The translations under genes and the position numbers were made by a program. A stretch of DNA of 64,000 nucleotides from JAIEPW01 sp964471915 (lineage in GTDB: Bacteria > Acidobacteriota > Terriglobia > Bryobacterales > Bryobacteraceae). The stretch is from the NCBI GenBank assembly GCA_964471915.1, contig CAYYID010000015.1, forward strand, positions 35,994 through 99,993. The letters run 5' to 3'. Below the pieces are notes generated by a model. That model was not told the origin of the DNA and did no database searches. It was given only the letters and a program-made list of their open reading frames with translations. Positions 45,446-53,409 of the stretch are shown one piece after another; the first letter of the stretch is position 1; each line of letters starts with the position of its first letter.

Positions 45446-46150
45446 ATGGCGGCAGAGGAGAGCGCCAGCATGGAACAGAGCCGACGCGACGGGAATCCGT
45501 CGTTCGGGCCGCCGAACGAAGCGCGGGAGTTTCCGCTCGGCACGACCAGCGCCGACTGGGCAGAACTCGTATCCCGGGTCCACGGGGGCAGCGACGACGC
45601 GCTGGCGGAGTTGTACCGGCTGTTCTCGAAGGGCATCCGGTTCTTCCTGTGCCGGCAACTGGGCGTGTCGGATCTGGACGACAAAGTCCATGACACTTTC
45701 CTGGTAGTGGTGCAGGCGATCCAGCGCGGCGAACTGCGGGAGCCGGAGCGGCTGATGGGCTTTGTCCGGACGGTGGTGCGGCGGCAGGTGGCTTCCTATA
45801 TTGACAAGGCGGTGCACCTGCGGCGCGACCAGCTCGACCTCGAAACCGGGGCCAAAGTGGCGGATTCGCACTGGAACCCGGAGGAGAACGCGATCCGGAC
45901 GGAACGGGCCGAACTGATCCAGTTCGTGCTGGACGAGCTGTGCGGACGGGATCGCGAGATCCTGACGCGGTTCTACCTGCAGGAGCAGAGCCAGGACCAG
46001 ATCTGCGCCGAGATGGCGCTGAGCGAGACGCAGTTCCGGCTACTGAAGTCGCGGGCGAAGGCGCGGTTCGGGGAATTGGGGCGGAAAAAACTGAATCAGA
46101 GGTCGCTGGGCTCTTTTTTCGTGAGAACTTCGGCTAGCGGAGCGCACTAA
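45446..46150 (+). CDS. ECF-like sigma-70 family factor
   Basis: A 234-residue sigma factor. Region 2 is ALAELYRLFSKGIRFFLCRQ and DLDDKVHDTFLVVVQAIQRG. Region 4 is CGRDREILTRFYLQEQSQDQ followed by ICAEMALSETQFRLLKSRAK, the DNA-binding helix-turn-helix. ATG 45446 is preceded by GGAGG (45433-45437), which rules out the in-frame ATG at 45410. It is 2 nt behind the CHAT gene and 90 nt ahead of the zinc-finger anti-sigma gene, forming one regulatory module. Confidence 0.92.
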   Translation: MAAEESASMEQSRRDGNPSFGPPNEAREFPLGTTSADWAELVSRVHGGSDDALAELYRLFSKGIRFFLCRQLGVSDLDDKVHDTFLVVVQAIQRGELREPERLMGFVRTVVRRQVASYIDKAVHLRRDQLDLETGAKVADSHWNPEENAIRTERAELIQFVLDELCGRDREILTRFYLQEQSQDQICAEMALSETQFRLLKSRAKARFGELGRKKLNQRSLGSFFVRTSASGAH

Positions 46151-46240
46151 TGTAACAGGCACAATCGCGGTAGCATCACAACTGAGAGCCGTCCGTTGAG
46201 GCGGCGGTCCGGCACACCAGCTCGGGAAAGGAGGTGGCCG

Positions 46241-46831
46241 ATGACCAAACCGGGTCCCCTGGCTTCGCACCCCAGCGAAGAAGATCTGGAGTTGTATGCG
46301 CTCGGCCGCCTGGCTGAAGAAGCGATTCCCGCTGTTGAAGAACATCTGCTGTTGTGCGAATCCTGCCAGAACAAGACCACTGAGTTCGAAGAACTGGGCC
46401 GCGCCTACCGCGAATACCGGGCCGCGCCGCCGCGAGCCGCGGCACGCCCGCCTGCACGCAGGCCGGTGTACTGGGCTGCCGGGCTGGCGGCCGCGGCCCT
46501 GCTGTTAGTGGCGATTGCCCTGGCGCCTTCGGGTGCCGCGCCGGCGGCGATGGTGGAACTGACTTCCTGGCGCGGCGAGGCCGAACCAGACCCGGCGCCC
46601 GCCGGACGCCGGTTGGACCTGGTGCTTTCGGCAAACGGCTTGCCGGACGGCGTGGTGCAGGTGGCGGTGGCAGCCAGCGGCGGCGAGATCGTCTGGCAGG
46701 GGCCGGGCCGCCGCGAGGGGAACCGGGTGCGGGCGCGGGTCGAAGAACCGCTGAGGGCAGGGCAATACTGGGTCCGGATTCTGGACGGCGACCGCCTGCT
46801 GCGGGAGTTTCCGCTGCGCGTCGGCGGCTGA
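46241..46831 (+). CDS. Zinc-finger anti-sigma factor-like membrane protein
   Basis: A 196-residue protein. The N-terminal ZAS motif is EEHLLLCESCQ (H-x3-C-x2-C), preceded by LELYALGRLAEEAIPAVEE. One membrane helix (YWAAGLAAAALLLVAIALAP) follows a basic Pro/Ala linker. The outer domain is a small beta sandwich (LVLSANGLPDGVVQVAVAAS). ATG 46241 has AAAGGAGG 5 nt upstream, deciding the start. It should hold the adjacent sigma factor at the membrane; release could depend on the CHAT protein. Confidence 0.85.
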   Translation: MTKPGPLASHPSEEDLELYALGRLAEEAIPAVEEHLLLCESCQNKTTEFEELGRAYREYRAAPPRAAARPPARRPVYWAAGLAAAALLLVAIALAPSGAAPAAMVELTSWRGEAEPDPAPAGRRLDLVLSANGLPDGVVQVAVAASGGEIVWQGPGRREGNRVRARVEEPLRAGQYWVRILDGDRLLREFPLRVGG

Positions 46832-46834
46832 GCT

Positions 46835-47488
46835 TCAGAACACCCGGCGCTTGAGTTTTTCGACCGTGAACTTGGCCGTGTCGGCGACGGCCATGACGGT
46901 CATGACGCCGGCCTGCACCGGATCGGTCACCACGAGGTCCGCGGCGTCCGGAACGCTGCCCGCCATATTGAGGCTGACCACCAGCACGCCTTGCGCGCGC
47001 ACCTCGCGGACCGCCTCCTCAATGGCGCCGCCCATCAGCGATCCGGCCAGAACGAGCGCTCGCGCCCGCGGCAGCCGCGCGGTGGCGCGCACGGCGTCGG
47101 CGAGCGGCTGCTCGCCGACCAGCGGAATGGTATCGACCGAGATGTGCTCGCCCCGGATGTTGTGGCGGTCGGCCTCGGAGATGGCGCCGATGGCGACTTG
47201 CCCCACCTGGGCGCCGCCGCCCATGATGATGATGCGCTTGCCGTAGATGGTGTCGAGCGTCTTCACGCGCTCCACGGAACGCACGACGGGCAGCGCCACC
47301 AGATCGGCCGTCAGCGCCCCGGCGTCGCCGGGCAGCTCGATCTCGAAGTAGATGCGCGCCTCGGGCGGGCGCAGCGCGGAAAGCTCCACACTGGTGATGT
47401 TGCCGTCGTGGCGCGCGATCACCCCGGTCAATTGATGCAGCACGCCCTTGCCCGATTCGGCGGTGATAACGATTCCCGATTTCTGCAT
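46835..47488 (-). CDS. ACT domain protein (DUF5612-like)
   Basis: A 217-residue protein. Residues 1-80 form an ACT domain (GKGVLHQLTGVIARHDGNIT; ARIYFEIELPGDAGALTADL) that probably binds an amino acid. The C-terminal half (RIIIMGGGAQVGQVAIGAIS; ALVLAGSLMGGAIEEAVREV) matches DUF5612, an uncharacterised Rossmann-like region. Starts 2 nt after the KdsC-like gene, so the two are co-transcribed. Function unknown. Confidence 0.8.
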   Translation of the reverse strand: MQKSGIVITAESGKGVLHQLTGVIARHDGNITSVELSALRPPEARIYFEIELPGDAGALTADLVALPVVRSVERVKTLDTIYGKRIIIMGGGAQVGQVAIGAISEADRHNIRGEHISVDTIPLVGEQPLADAVRATARLPRARALVLAGSLMGGAIEEAVREVRAQGVLVVSLNMAGSVPDAADLVVTDPVQAGVMTVMAVADTAKFTVEKLKRRVF

Positions 47489-47490
47489 GG

Positions 47491-48021
47491 CTAGTCGATC
47501 TCGTACTGGCGCCGAATCTCATCCCAGCGGCCCTGGGCGCGGAGGATCAGTTCGACCACTTCGCGCACGGCGCCGCGTCCGCCGCTCGCCTGGGTGACGT
47601 ACTGCGCGGCGCGCTTCACTTCGGGCCGCGCGTTGGCGACCGCGGCGGCAAAGCCCACGCGCTTCATGACGACGATGTCGGTGAGGTCGTCGCCGATGTA
47701 GGCGACTTCCTCCTTCGCCGCGCCGGAGCGCTGGAGGATTTCTTCGAGGATCGGGATCTTCTCGAGGTGGCCCTGATACACGTAGTCCATGCGGAGCTGG
47801 CGGGCGCGCTCTACCACCGCGGCCGAGGAGCGGCCGGAGATGACCCCGGTCTGGAAGCCGAGCGCGTGCATCCAGTGGAGCCCGAGGCCGTCCTGGGAGT
47901 CGAAACCCTTGGTTTCGATGACGCCGCCGGCGGCATCCGGGAAGTGGAACAGCCGTCCGTCGGTGAGGACGCCGTCGACGTCCATGAGCAGCAGACGGAT
48001 GCGGGCAAGAGCGTCGGTCAT
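47491..48021 (-). CDS. KdsC-like HAD phosphatase (KDO-8-phosphate phosphatase)
   Basis: A 176-residue C0-type HAD phosphatase. IRLLLMDVDGVLTDGRLFHF carries the nucleophile DxD, QTGVISGRSSAAVVERARQL motif II and VAYIGDDLTDIVVMKRVGFA the metal-binding DD. The GVIETKGFDSQDGLGLHWM loop fits KdsC/YrbI, which releases phosphate from KDO-8-P for lipopolysaccharide. A related N-acylneuraminate-9-phosphatase cannot be excluded. Start 48021 preferred over 48042. Confidence 0.88.
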   Translation of the reverse strand: MTDALARIRLLLMDVDGVLTDGRLFHFPDAAGGVIETKGFDSQDGLGLHWMHALGFQTGVISGRSSAAVVERARQLRMDYVYQGHLEKIPILEEILQRSGAAKEEVAYIGDDLTDIVVMKRVGFAAAVANARPEVKRAAQYVTQASGGRGAVREVVELILRAQGRWDEIRRQYEID

Positions 48022-48061
48022 GGAAGCACTAGGTTCGCACACGCGAAGGCCGGACGGCCGC

Positions 48062-48088
48062 GCATGTTTCGCACATGCATGCTATCTT
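48062..48088 (+). promoter_or_regulatory. vapBC promoter/operator
   Basis: GCATGT (48062-48067) and ACATGC (48073-48078) form an inverted repeat with a 5-nt centre just upstream of TATCTT (48083-48088), which lies 6 nt before the vapB ATG. A VapBC complex bound here would block the -35/-10 region. Transcript predicted leaderless. Confidence 0.5.
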
Positions 48089-48094
48089 CGGAAC

Positions 48095-48325
48095 ATGCCC
48101 CGGATGATCCAGATCCGCGACGTGCCCGACCACGTCCACAGCGCGCTCAAGGCCCGGGCGGCGCAGGAGGGAATGAGCCTGTCGGACTACCTCAAGCGGG
48201 AGTTCGGCCGCGCGGTGGAGAAGCCCACTATGAAGGAGTGGCTCGACCGGACGCGCTCGCTGAAGCCGGTACGGAGCAAACTGAGCGCGGCGCAGGCAGT
48301 CCGCGAACTGCGCAACTCGCGATGA
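48095..48325 (+). CDS. vapB: FitA/VapB-type ribbon-helix-helix antitoxin
   Basis: A 76-residue antitoxin. MPRMIQIRDVPDHVHSALKA and RAAQEGMSLSDYLKREFGRA form the RHH DNA-binding fold. The C-terminal tail (LSAAQAVRELRNSR) should wrap the toxin. Its stop overlaps the vapC start (ATGA). ATG 48104 is a possible alternative start. Confidence 0.92.
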   Translation: MPRMIQIRDVPDHVHSALKARAAQEGMSLSDYLKREFGRAVEKPTMKEWLDRTRSLKPVRSKLSAAQAVRELRNSR

Positions 48326-48714
48326 TCGTGCTCGACGCCTCGGCGGTGGTGGAGCTTCTCACCAACGGTCCGGCGGCTTCCTTGCTGCGCGAGGAACTCG
48401 CCGCGCGCGATGAGACGGCGATTGCGCCGCACCTGCTGGACGTGGAGGTGATAAGCGCGGTGCGGAATCTGCTGCGGGGGCATCGCCTGGACGCTCATGA
48501 TTGCCGGCGGATCCTGACGGAACTGGCCAGCCTCCCGGTGGAGCGTTACGGACACACGCCGCTACTGAGCCGGATCTGGGAACTGCGGCACAGCTTCACT
48601 CCGTACGATGCCGTTTACATCGCGCTGGCCGAGGAGACCGCAGCGACGCTAGTGACGTGTGACGCGGCCCTCGCGAAGGGTCACCGGCCGAAGGTCCGCG
48701 TCATTGGCTCGTGA
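48322..48714 (+). CDS. vapC: VapC-type PIN domain toxin
   Basis: A 130-residue ribonuclease toxin. PIN acidic residues are in MIVLDASAVVELLTNG (Asp5), HLLDVEVISAVRNL (Glu), FTPYDAVYIALAEETAATLV (Asp) and LVTCDAALAKG (Asp). It probably cleaves tRNA or rRNA when freed from VapB. Gene overlap with vapB ensures coupled synthesis. Confidence 0.94.
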   Translation: MIVLDASAVVELLTNGPAASLLREELAARDETAIAPHLLDVEVISAVRNLLRGHRLDAHDCRRILTELASLPVERYGHTPLLSRIWELRHSFTPYDAVYIALAEETAATLVTCDAALAKGHRPKVRVIGS

Positions 48715-48919
48715 GGGTTTCCAGGTGCGCCGATTCCGTCGTGTCCGGCCGCGGCGCCGTGGACCTGCTGAAACTGCATCCGGATCAGGACGACTTCAGC
48801 AGCCAGAGGGGCCATGGAGTGCGCGTAGCGGGCGACCGCGGGAATGGTCGCTGCGAGTCCTCTGGCACGCCGATCTGTCTCTCCGCGGTCAGACGGGATT
48901 CGAACTCGATGGCGTTCAT
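48715..48919 (-). pseudogene. Frameshifted antitoxin remnant
   Basis: From ATG 48919 the minus strand reads MNAIEFESRLTAERQIGVPE, a typical start of small AbrB/Phd-like antitoxins, but then turns into unrelated sequence and stops at 48785. Shifting frame by one base near 48857 restores the expected DLAATIPAVARYAHSMAPLA, so a single-base deletion is likely. No partner toxin lies downstream; vapC occupies that position on the other strand. Confidence 0.5.
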
Positions 48920-48977
48920 CGTGGGCTGTCCCTCTCGATCACAAGGGCACACCGCGCCAAGCGCCGCCGGGGCAAGA

Positions 48978-50966
48978 TCATTGCGGCAGTGCGAACACAA
49001 ACACCGTCGGCGACCCCGGGTTCTGATCCACCCAGAACGCCGACGGGCTGCCGGACGCCGCCGCGACATACTGCTTGCCCTTCACCTCGTACGTCACGAT
49101 CCCGCCGCCCATGGGTCCGCCCGTCTGGAACTGGTAGAGCGGCGCGCCCGTGCGCGCGTCGAAAGCCCGGAAGTCGCCGGTCAGTTCTCCCGCGAACACC
49201 ACGTCGCCGGCCGTGGCGGTCACCGCGGCGACCATCGGGCGCGGCGAGAGGTGCTTCCATTTCACTTCGCCGGTCGACGCGTTCACGGCGGTCAGCCAGC
49301 CCTGCGCCTTCGCGTCGGCCTTGTGGCTGCCGCCGAAGAAGCGTCCCGGTGCCTGGCGGTCGAAGTCCTCATCGGCCTTGAACGTGCCGCACCAATCCAC
49401 CGCCGGCGTGTACAGCAGGTTGGTGCGCGGGCTGAACGCCGGACCGTTCCACTCCACGCCGCCCATCACGCCCGGACACGCATGCACGGGCTTGGCCGCG
49501 GTCACCGGCACGTCCCAGTTCTCGATGGTGGTGACGGCCGTTTTGTTCACCAGTTCGCGCGTCACGCGATCCACGGTGCGCAGGTAGCCATCCTTGCCGA
49601 CCGTCGCGATCAGGTTCAGTTCGCGCCCGCCGACGCGCGCCTTGAAGAGCGGGCTGACCTGCGTGAGGTCCCAATCGTGTGAATCGTTCGGGACCATCTG
49701 CTTGTACCAGCGCAGCGCGCCGGTGCGGACATCGAGCGCGATCATCGAGTTGGTGTACAGGTTGTCGCCGGGGCGGAGGTGCGCGGGCAGGTCCGGCGCC
49801 GGATTCGAAACCGCGGCGTAGAGTTCGCCCTTCTCCGGATCGAGCGACAGCGGCGTCCAGATGGAGCCGCCGCCGAGCACGATGTTCTTCGGGTTGCCCC
49901 AGCTCGGGTTGCCGCCCTCGCGCGCGCCGGGCACGGTCTTGAAGCGCCACACCGACGTACCGTCGCTGAGCCGGAACGCGCCCACCCAGCCCGAGATGCC
50001 GTTCTCGCTGCCCGCGGGCCCGATGAGCACCAGATCCTCGAAGATCATGGCCGGCATGGTGAACGTCTCGCCCAGCGCGGTGTCGGCCACCTTGCGCGCC
50101 CACAGCATTTCGCCGGTCGCGGCGTCGAGCGCCAGCAGGTAGCCGTCGTCGGTGCCGCGGACCACGCGGCCGTCCTTGATGGCGACGCCGCGGTTGCGGC
50201 TCCACACTTCACCGGCCAGCGGCTGCCACTTGTGACGCCACTTCGGTTTGCAGGTCGCCGCGTCGATCGCGATGGTGGCGTGCAGCCCGGTGAGATACAT
50301 GGTGCCGTCGTGGACGAGGGGGCCGGTCTGGAAGTTGGCGGTCTCGCCGACCTGGAAGGCGCACACCGCGCGCAGCTCCCGCGCGTTCGCGGCGGTGATC
50401 TGCTCGAGCGGCGAGTAGCGCGTGCCCGCATAATTCTGCGTGTGATACAGCCAGTCGCGCTTGGACTCGGCGGCGGCGTTGAGTTCGGCTTGCGTGGGGC
50501 CGGCCTCCGGCCGCGACGGAGCAGTCTTGCCGGCGAGGAACGCCGGCGCGTCCTTCTTGGGCGCGCCCAGCGGATCGGTGCCGCCGCGGCCGAAGCCCAG
50601 GGCGATCTTACGTTCCGCATCGGCGACGGTCAGCGCGCGCGTGCCCGGCTGGTAGCCGTTGCGCTGCAGCAGGAAGGTCAGGATCAGCAGTTGCTGGGGC
50701 GGTTTCACGGAGTCCGCATTCCCGGGTGGCATGGTGGTCCGCATCACCTGGAACAGCTCCGACACCGGACGGCCGTTCCAGCGGCGGGTGAAGTTCTGCC
50801 CCGCCATGGCGGGCGCGGCCCCGCCCGTGCCGTCGGCGCCGTGACAGGTGGCGCAACTGGCGGCGTAGAGCTTGCGTCCTTCGGCGGCCTGCGCGGCGGT
50901 GAAGACCTGCGCGCCGAGCGGCGCGGCGGCGAGCAGGAGTCCCCAAGTCACGGTGCAGCGGAGCAT
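48978..50966 (-). CDS. Cytochrome c-PQQ-dependent dehydrogenase
   Basis: A 662-residue periplasmic quinoprotein. Signal peptide MLRCTVTWGLLLAAAPLGAQ, then an N-terminal cytochrome c domain with heme motif CATCH (Cys38, Cys41, His42), followed by an eight-bladed PQQ propeller (WLYHTQNYAGTRYSPLEQIT; LALDAATGEMLWARK; NSMIALDVRTGALRWYKQMV; NDSHDWDLTQVSPLF). Having the heme domain N-terminal is opposite to the usual C-terminal fusion of quinohemoprotein alcohol dehydrogenases. Substrate unknown, probably an alcohol or sugar. The frame extends to 51059 but the signal peptide fixes 50966. Confidence 0.88.
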   Translation of the reverse strand: MLRCTVTWGLLLAAAPLGAQVFTAAQAAEGRKLYAASCATCHGADGTGGAAPAMAGQNFTRRWNGRPVSELFQVMRTTMPPGNADSVKPPQQLLILTFLLQRNGYQPGTRALTVADAERKIALGFGRGGTDPLGAPKKDAPAFLAGKTAPSRPEAGPTQAELNAAAESKRDWLYHTQNYAGTRYSPLEQITAANARELRAVCAFQVGETANFQTGPLVHDGTMYLTGLHATIAIDAATCKPKWRHKWQPLAGEVWSRNRGVAIKDGRVVRGTDDGYLLALDAATGEMLWARKVADTALGETFTMPAMIFEDLVLIGPAGSENGISGWVGAFRLSDGTSVWRFKTVPGAREGGNPSWGNPKNIVLGGGSIWTPLSLDPEKGELYAAVSNPAPDLPAHLRPGDNLYTNSMIALDVRTGALRWYKQMVPNDSHDWDLTQVSPLFKARVGGRELNLIATVGKDGYLRTVDRVTRELVNKTAVTTIENWDVPVTAAKPVHACPGVMGGVEWNGPAFSPRTNLLYTPAVDWCGTFKADEDFDRQAPGRFFGGSHKADAKAQGWLTAVNASTGEVKWKHLSPRPMVAAVTATAGDVVFAGELTGDFRAFDARTGAPLYQFQTGGPMGGGIVTYEVKGKQYVAAASGSPSAFWVDQNPGSPTVFVFALPQ

Positions 50967-51068
50967 GCGAAAGAGTATATCCGAGCGGCCTGTCCGTGGC
51001 CGGAGACGCCTCATCCGCCGCAACCAGCGCTTCGGCGGCAAGGTCGCACTAACTCCCACGGGCTCGCG

Positions 51069-51074
51069 TATGCT
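51069..51074 (+). promoter_or_regulatory. -10 element upstream of the lipocalin-like gene
   Basis: TATGCT ends 6 nt before ATG 51081, placing the predicted transcription start on the start codon. No convincing -35 is visible. Confidence 0.4.
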
Positions 51075-51080
51075 TCTGAC

Positions 51081-51590
51081 ATGAAGGTTCTCACGGCCGC
51101 ATTGCTCGCAATCCCGCTTCTCGCGCAGCGCCCCGACCTGGCGCGCCAGAAAGAAGCGATGCAGAAACTAGCCTTCCTGGTGGGCACCTGGAAGGGCGAC
51201 GGAACAGTGACCATGGGTCCGGGTGAGCCGCTGCGGCTGGAGCAGACCGAAGAAGTGCAATGGAAGCTCGGCGGCCTCGTGCTCCTGGTGGAGGGCACGG
51301 GTCGCAACCGCGCGACGGGCAAGGTGGAGTTCAACGCTGTCGCGACCATCGCCTACGACGATCGCACCGGGACGTACCGCTTTCGCGCGTACAACTCGGG
51401 CAACTATCTGGACACGGAATTGCGCGTGACGGCGAACGGCTTTGAGTGGGACCTGCCGGCCGGTCCAGGCAAGGTGCGGCACACGATGAAGCTGACCGAA
51501 AGCGGAGAGTGGTTCGAGGCGGGCGACCTCGAGATGCCGAACGCGCCCGTGCGGCGCACCGTCGAACTCCGGGTCAAGCGCGTGCCGTAA
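51081..51590 (+). CDS. Secreted lipocalin-like / DUF1579-type protein
   Basis: A 169-residue exported protein (signal MKVLTAALLAIPLLAQ). LAFLVGTWKGDGTVTMGPGE is typical of DUF1579/THAP4-like beta-barrels, followed by alternating strands (VLLVEGTGRNRATGKVEFNA; TIAYDDRTGTYRFRAYNSGN). Ligand and function unknown. Its end overlaps the convergent glycosyltransferase gene by 17 bp. Confidence 0.75.
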   Translation: MKVLTAALLAIPLLAQRPDLARQKEAMQKLAFLVGTWKGDGTVTMGPGEPLRLEQTEEVQWKLGGLVLLVEGTGRNRATGKVEFNAVATIAYDDRTGTYRFRAYNSGNYLDTELRVTANGFEWDLPAGPGKVRHTMKLTESGEWFEAGDLEMPNAPVRRTVELRVKRVP

Positions 51591-52803
51591 GCAGGCCTGC
51601 GACGCGCGACGCAGCCGCCGCAAACGGCTGCGTGCGGGCGAAGGTTCGCGCCGCGGCCGACATGCCGCGCCGGGCGTTGTCGTCCGCCAGCAGGCGGCGG
51701 ATGGCGTCCGCGAGCCCGGCGGGACTTGAGAGCACGCCGAACTCCTCGCGCATTACCTCGCGCGCGCCGTGGTGGTCCAGACAGACGACGGGCAGGCCGG
51801 CATGCAGCGCCTCGAGCAGCGTCAGCCCGTAGCTTTCGTGGCGCGAGGGGAAGACGTAGAGGTCCGCGAGCCGGAAGAACGCCTGCTTGCGCTCGCCCGT
51901 AACGTAGCCGGGGAAGCGGACCTGGATGCGTCGCAACCGCGCGGCCAGCGCATGGAGCTTCGCGAGGAAGCGCTCGCCCTGCATGAAGGCCGCCTCGCCG
52001 CAGACGAAGAGCCACAGCGGCGCCGCGGGCAAATCGCCGCGGCGTTCCCACGCGAGCAGCGCTTCCAGCAGCAGGTCCTGGCCTTTTTCCGGCGAAATGC
52101 GGCTGAGCGTGAGCAGCACGCGCGCCTCCTTCGGCACCGCGAACTCGGCGCGCAGCGCGGCCGCGGTGACGTCGCTTTCCTGTGCCCAAGTTCCCCACGG
52201 GACCACGTGCGTCTTCCGTTCCGCGAGGCCGGGATAGCAGCAGGCCAGCGTGTCGCGCATCCGCGCGGAGGGCACGATCAGTCCGCGCGAGTGCTCCACG
52301 GAGGCGCGCTGCTTGTCGAAGATCAGCCGCAGAATCCGCGGTGATAGGCCGCGCAGGCGGCCGTACCAGCGAATCAGCGTCTCCGGCCGCACCCAGCCGT
52401 GCGCGTAGATGGACGCGACATAGTCGACGACGTCGACATGATAGATGGTGTAGATCGCGAAGCCGCGCGCGGCGAGCGCCGCAAACGAGGGCCCCTCCGA
52501 AACGTCGTTGGCGAGCACCGCCGTGTCCGCGGGATCGGCGGCCAGGATGCGGTCCGTGCTGGCCCGTTCAAACGCGCGGCAGAAGGCCGCGTACTCGCTT
52601 TCGGAAAAACGGGTCAGGTCGCGGCCCCGGGGCGCGCCGGCGCCGAGGATCGCGGGCGTGATCAGCTCGATGTCGAACGGCCGCGTGCGCGCCCATTCCT
52701 CGCGAAGCTGCTCGCAGACGGCCGCGCCGCCGCCCAGCGGGACGCGCTCCGCGCGAAAACCGCCGTGCGCCGCGGTGAAAAGCACTTTCACTCGTTCGAG
52801 CAT
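51574..52803 (-). CDS. Family 4 glycosyltransferase
   Basis: A 409-residue GT-B enzyme. C-terminal nucleotide-sugar site: VLLTLSRISPEKGQDLLLEA, YVFPSRHESYGLTLLEALHA and GLPVVCLDHHGAREVM (the E-x7-E pattern). The N-terminal half starts VKVLFTAAHGGFRAERVPLG. Probably involved in exopolysaccharide or lipopolysaccharide glycan synthesis; donor and acceptor unknown. Divergent from the GNAT gene with 11 nt between start codons. Confidence 0.9.
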   Translation of the reverse strand: MLERVKVLFTAAHGGFRAERVPLGGGAAVCEQLREEWARTRPFDIELITPAILGAGAPRGRDLTRFSESEYAAFCRAFERASTDRILAADPADTAVLANDVSEGPSFAALAARGFAIYTIYHVDVVDYVASIYAHGWVRPETLIRWYGRLRGLSPRILRLIFDKQRASVEHSRGLIVPSARMRDTLACCYPGLAERKTHVVPWGTWAQESDVTAAALRAEFAVPKEARVLLTLSRISPEKGQDLLLEALLAWERRGDLPAAPLWLFVCGEAAFMQGERFLAKLHALAARLRRIQVRFPGYVTGERKQAFFRLADLYVFPSRHESYGLTLLEALHAGLPVVCLDHHGAREVMREEFGVLSSPAGLADAIRRLLADDNARRGMSAAARTFARTQPFAAAASRVAGLLTARA

Positions 52804-52808
52804 ACACT
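52803..52808 (+). promoter_or_regulatory. -10 element of the GNAT gene
   Basis: TACACT ends 6 nt before ATG 52815 and begins at the first base of the divergent glycosyltransferase start codon. The GNAT message would be leaderless and its promoter lies inside the neighbouring gene. Confidence 0.4.
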
Positions 52809-52814
52809 GGACCC

Positions 52815-53399
52815 ATGGACATCCAGCCGGTGACGCTCGAAGGCAAGTACGTGCGGCTCGCGCCGCTGGCGGCCGAGCATCTCGAGGACCTGCTGGAGGT
52901 CGGTCTGGAGCCGGCCTTATGGAAGTGGACGCTCGGCTTCGTGGCCTCGCGCGCGGATCTCTTCAAGTACATCGACGCGGCGCTGGCCGAGCAGGCCGCT
53001 GGCGCGTCGCTGCCGTTCGCGGTGGTCCATCGCGAGACCGGCAAGGCGGTCGGCTCCACGCGCTACATGTCGATCGCGTCCGCGCACCGGCGGCTCGAGA
53101 TCGGTTCCACGTGGTACGGGGTACCCTACCAGCGGACGCCGGTCAACACGGAGTCGAAGTACCTGCTGCTGACTCACGCCTTCGAGCAATTGGGATGCCG
53201 GCGCGTGGAGCTGAAGACGGACGCCTTGAACGAAAAGTCCCGCCGGGCGATCGAGCGGCTCGGCGCTGTGCACGAAGGCATCTTCCGCAAGCACGTCGAG
53301 TGCTACGGCGGTCGCGTGCGCGACAGCGCGTGGTACTCGATCGTCGACGACGAGTGGCCGGCGGTGAAAGCGCGGCTGGAGGCGCTGCTGGCGCGATAA
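52815..53399 (+). CDS. GNAT family N-acetyltransferase (RimJ/RimL-like)
   Basis: A 194-residue acetyl-CoA-dependent transferase. IQPVTLEGKYVRLAPLAAEH is the characteristic N-terminus of this subgroup. GSTRYMSIASAHRRLEIGST and YLLLTHAFEQLGCRRVELKT contain the acetyl-CoA-binding region, and NEKSRRAIERLGAVHEGIFR the conserved terminal motif. Substrate (protein N-terminus or small amine) unknown. Confidence 0.92.
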   Translation: MDIQPVTLEGKYVRLAPLAAEHLEDLLEVGLEPALWKWTLGFVASRADLFKYIDAALAEQAAGASLPFAVVHRETGKAVGSTRYMSIASAHRRLEIGSTWYGVPYQRTPVNTESKYLLLTHAFEQLGCRRVELKTDALNEKSRRAIERLGAVHEGIFRKHVECYGGRVRDSAWYSIVDDEWPAVKARLEALLAR

Positions 53400-53409
53400 G
53401 TCTACCGCG

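Noticed and set aside
47767..48714. A 315-codon plus-strand frame ending in vapC
   Set aside because: Its first half is the antisense of kdsC and then an alternative frame of vapB; only the last 130 codons are the PIN toxin.
48890..48912. GGGATTCGAACTC-like string resembling the T-arm of a tRNA on the opposite strand
   Set aside because: No acceptor, anticodon or D-arm can be folded around it; it encodes the IEFESR segment of the antitoxin remnant.
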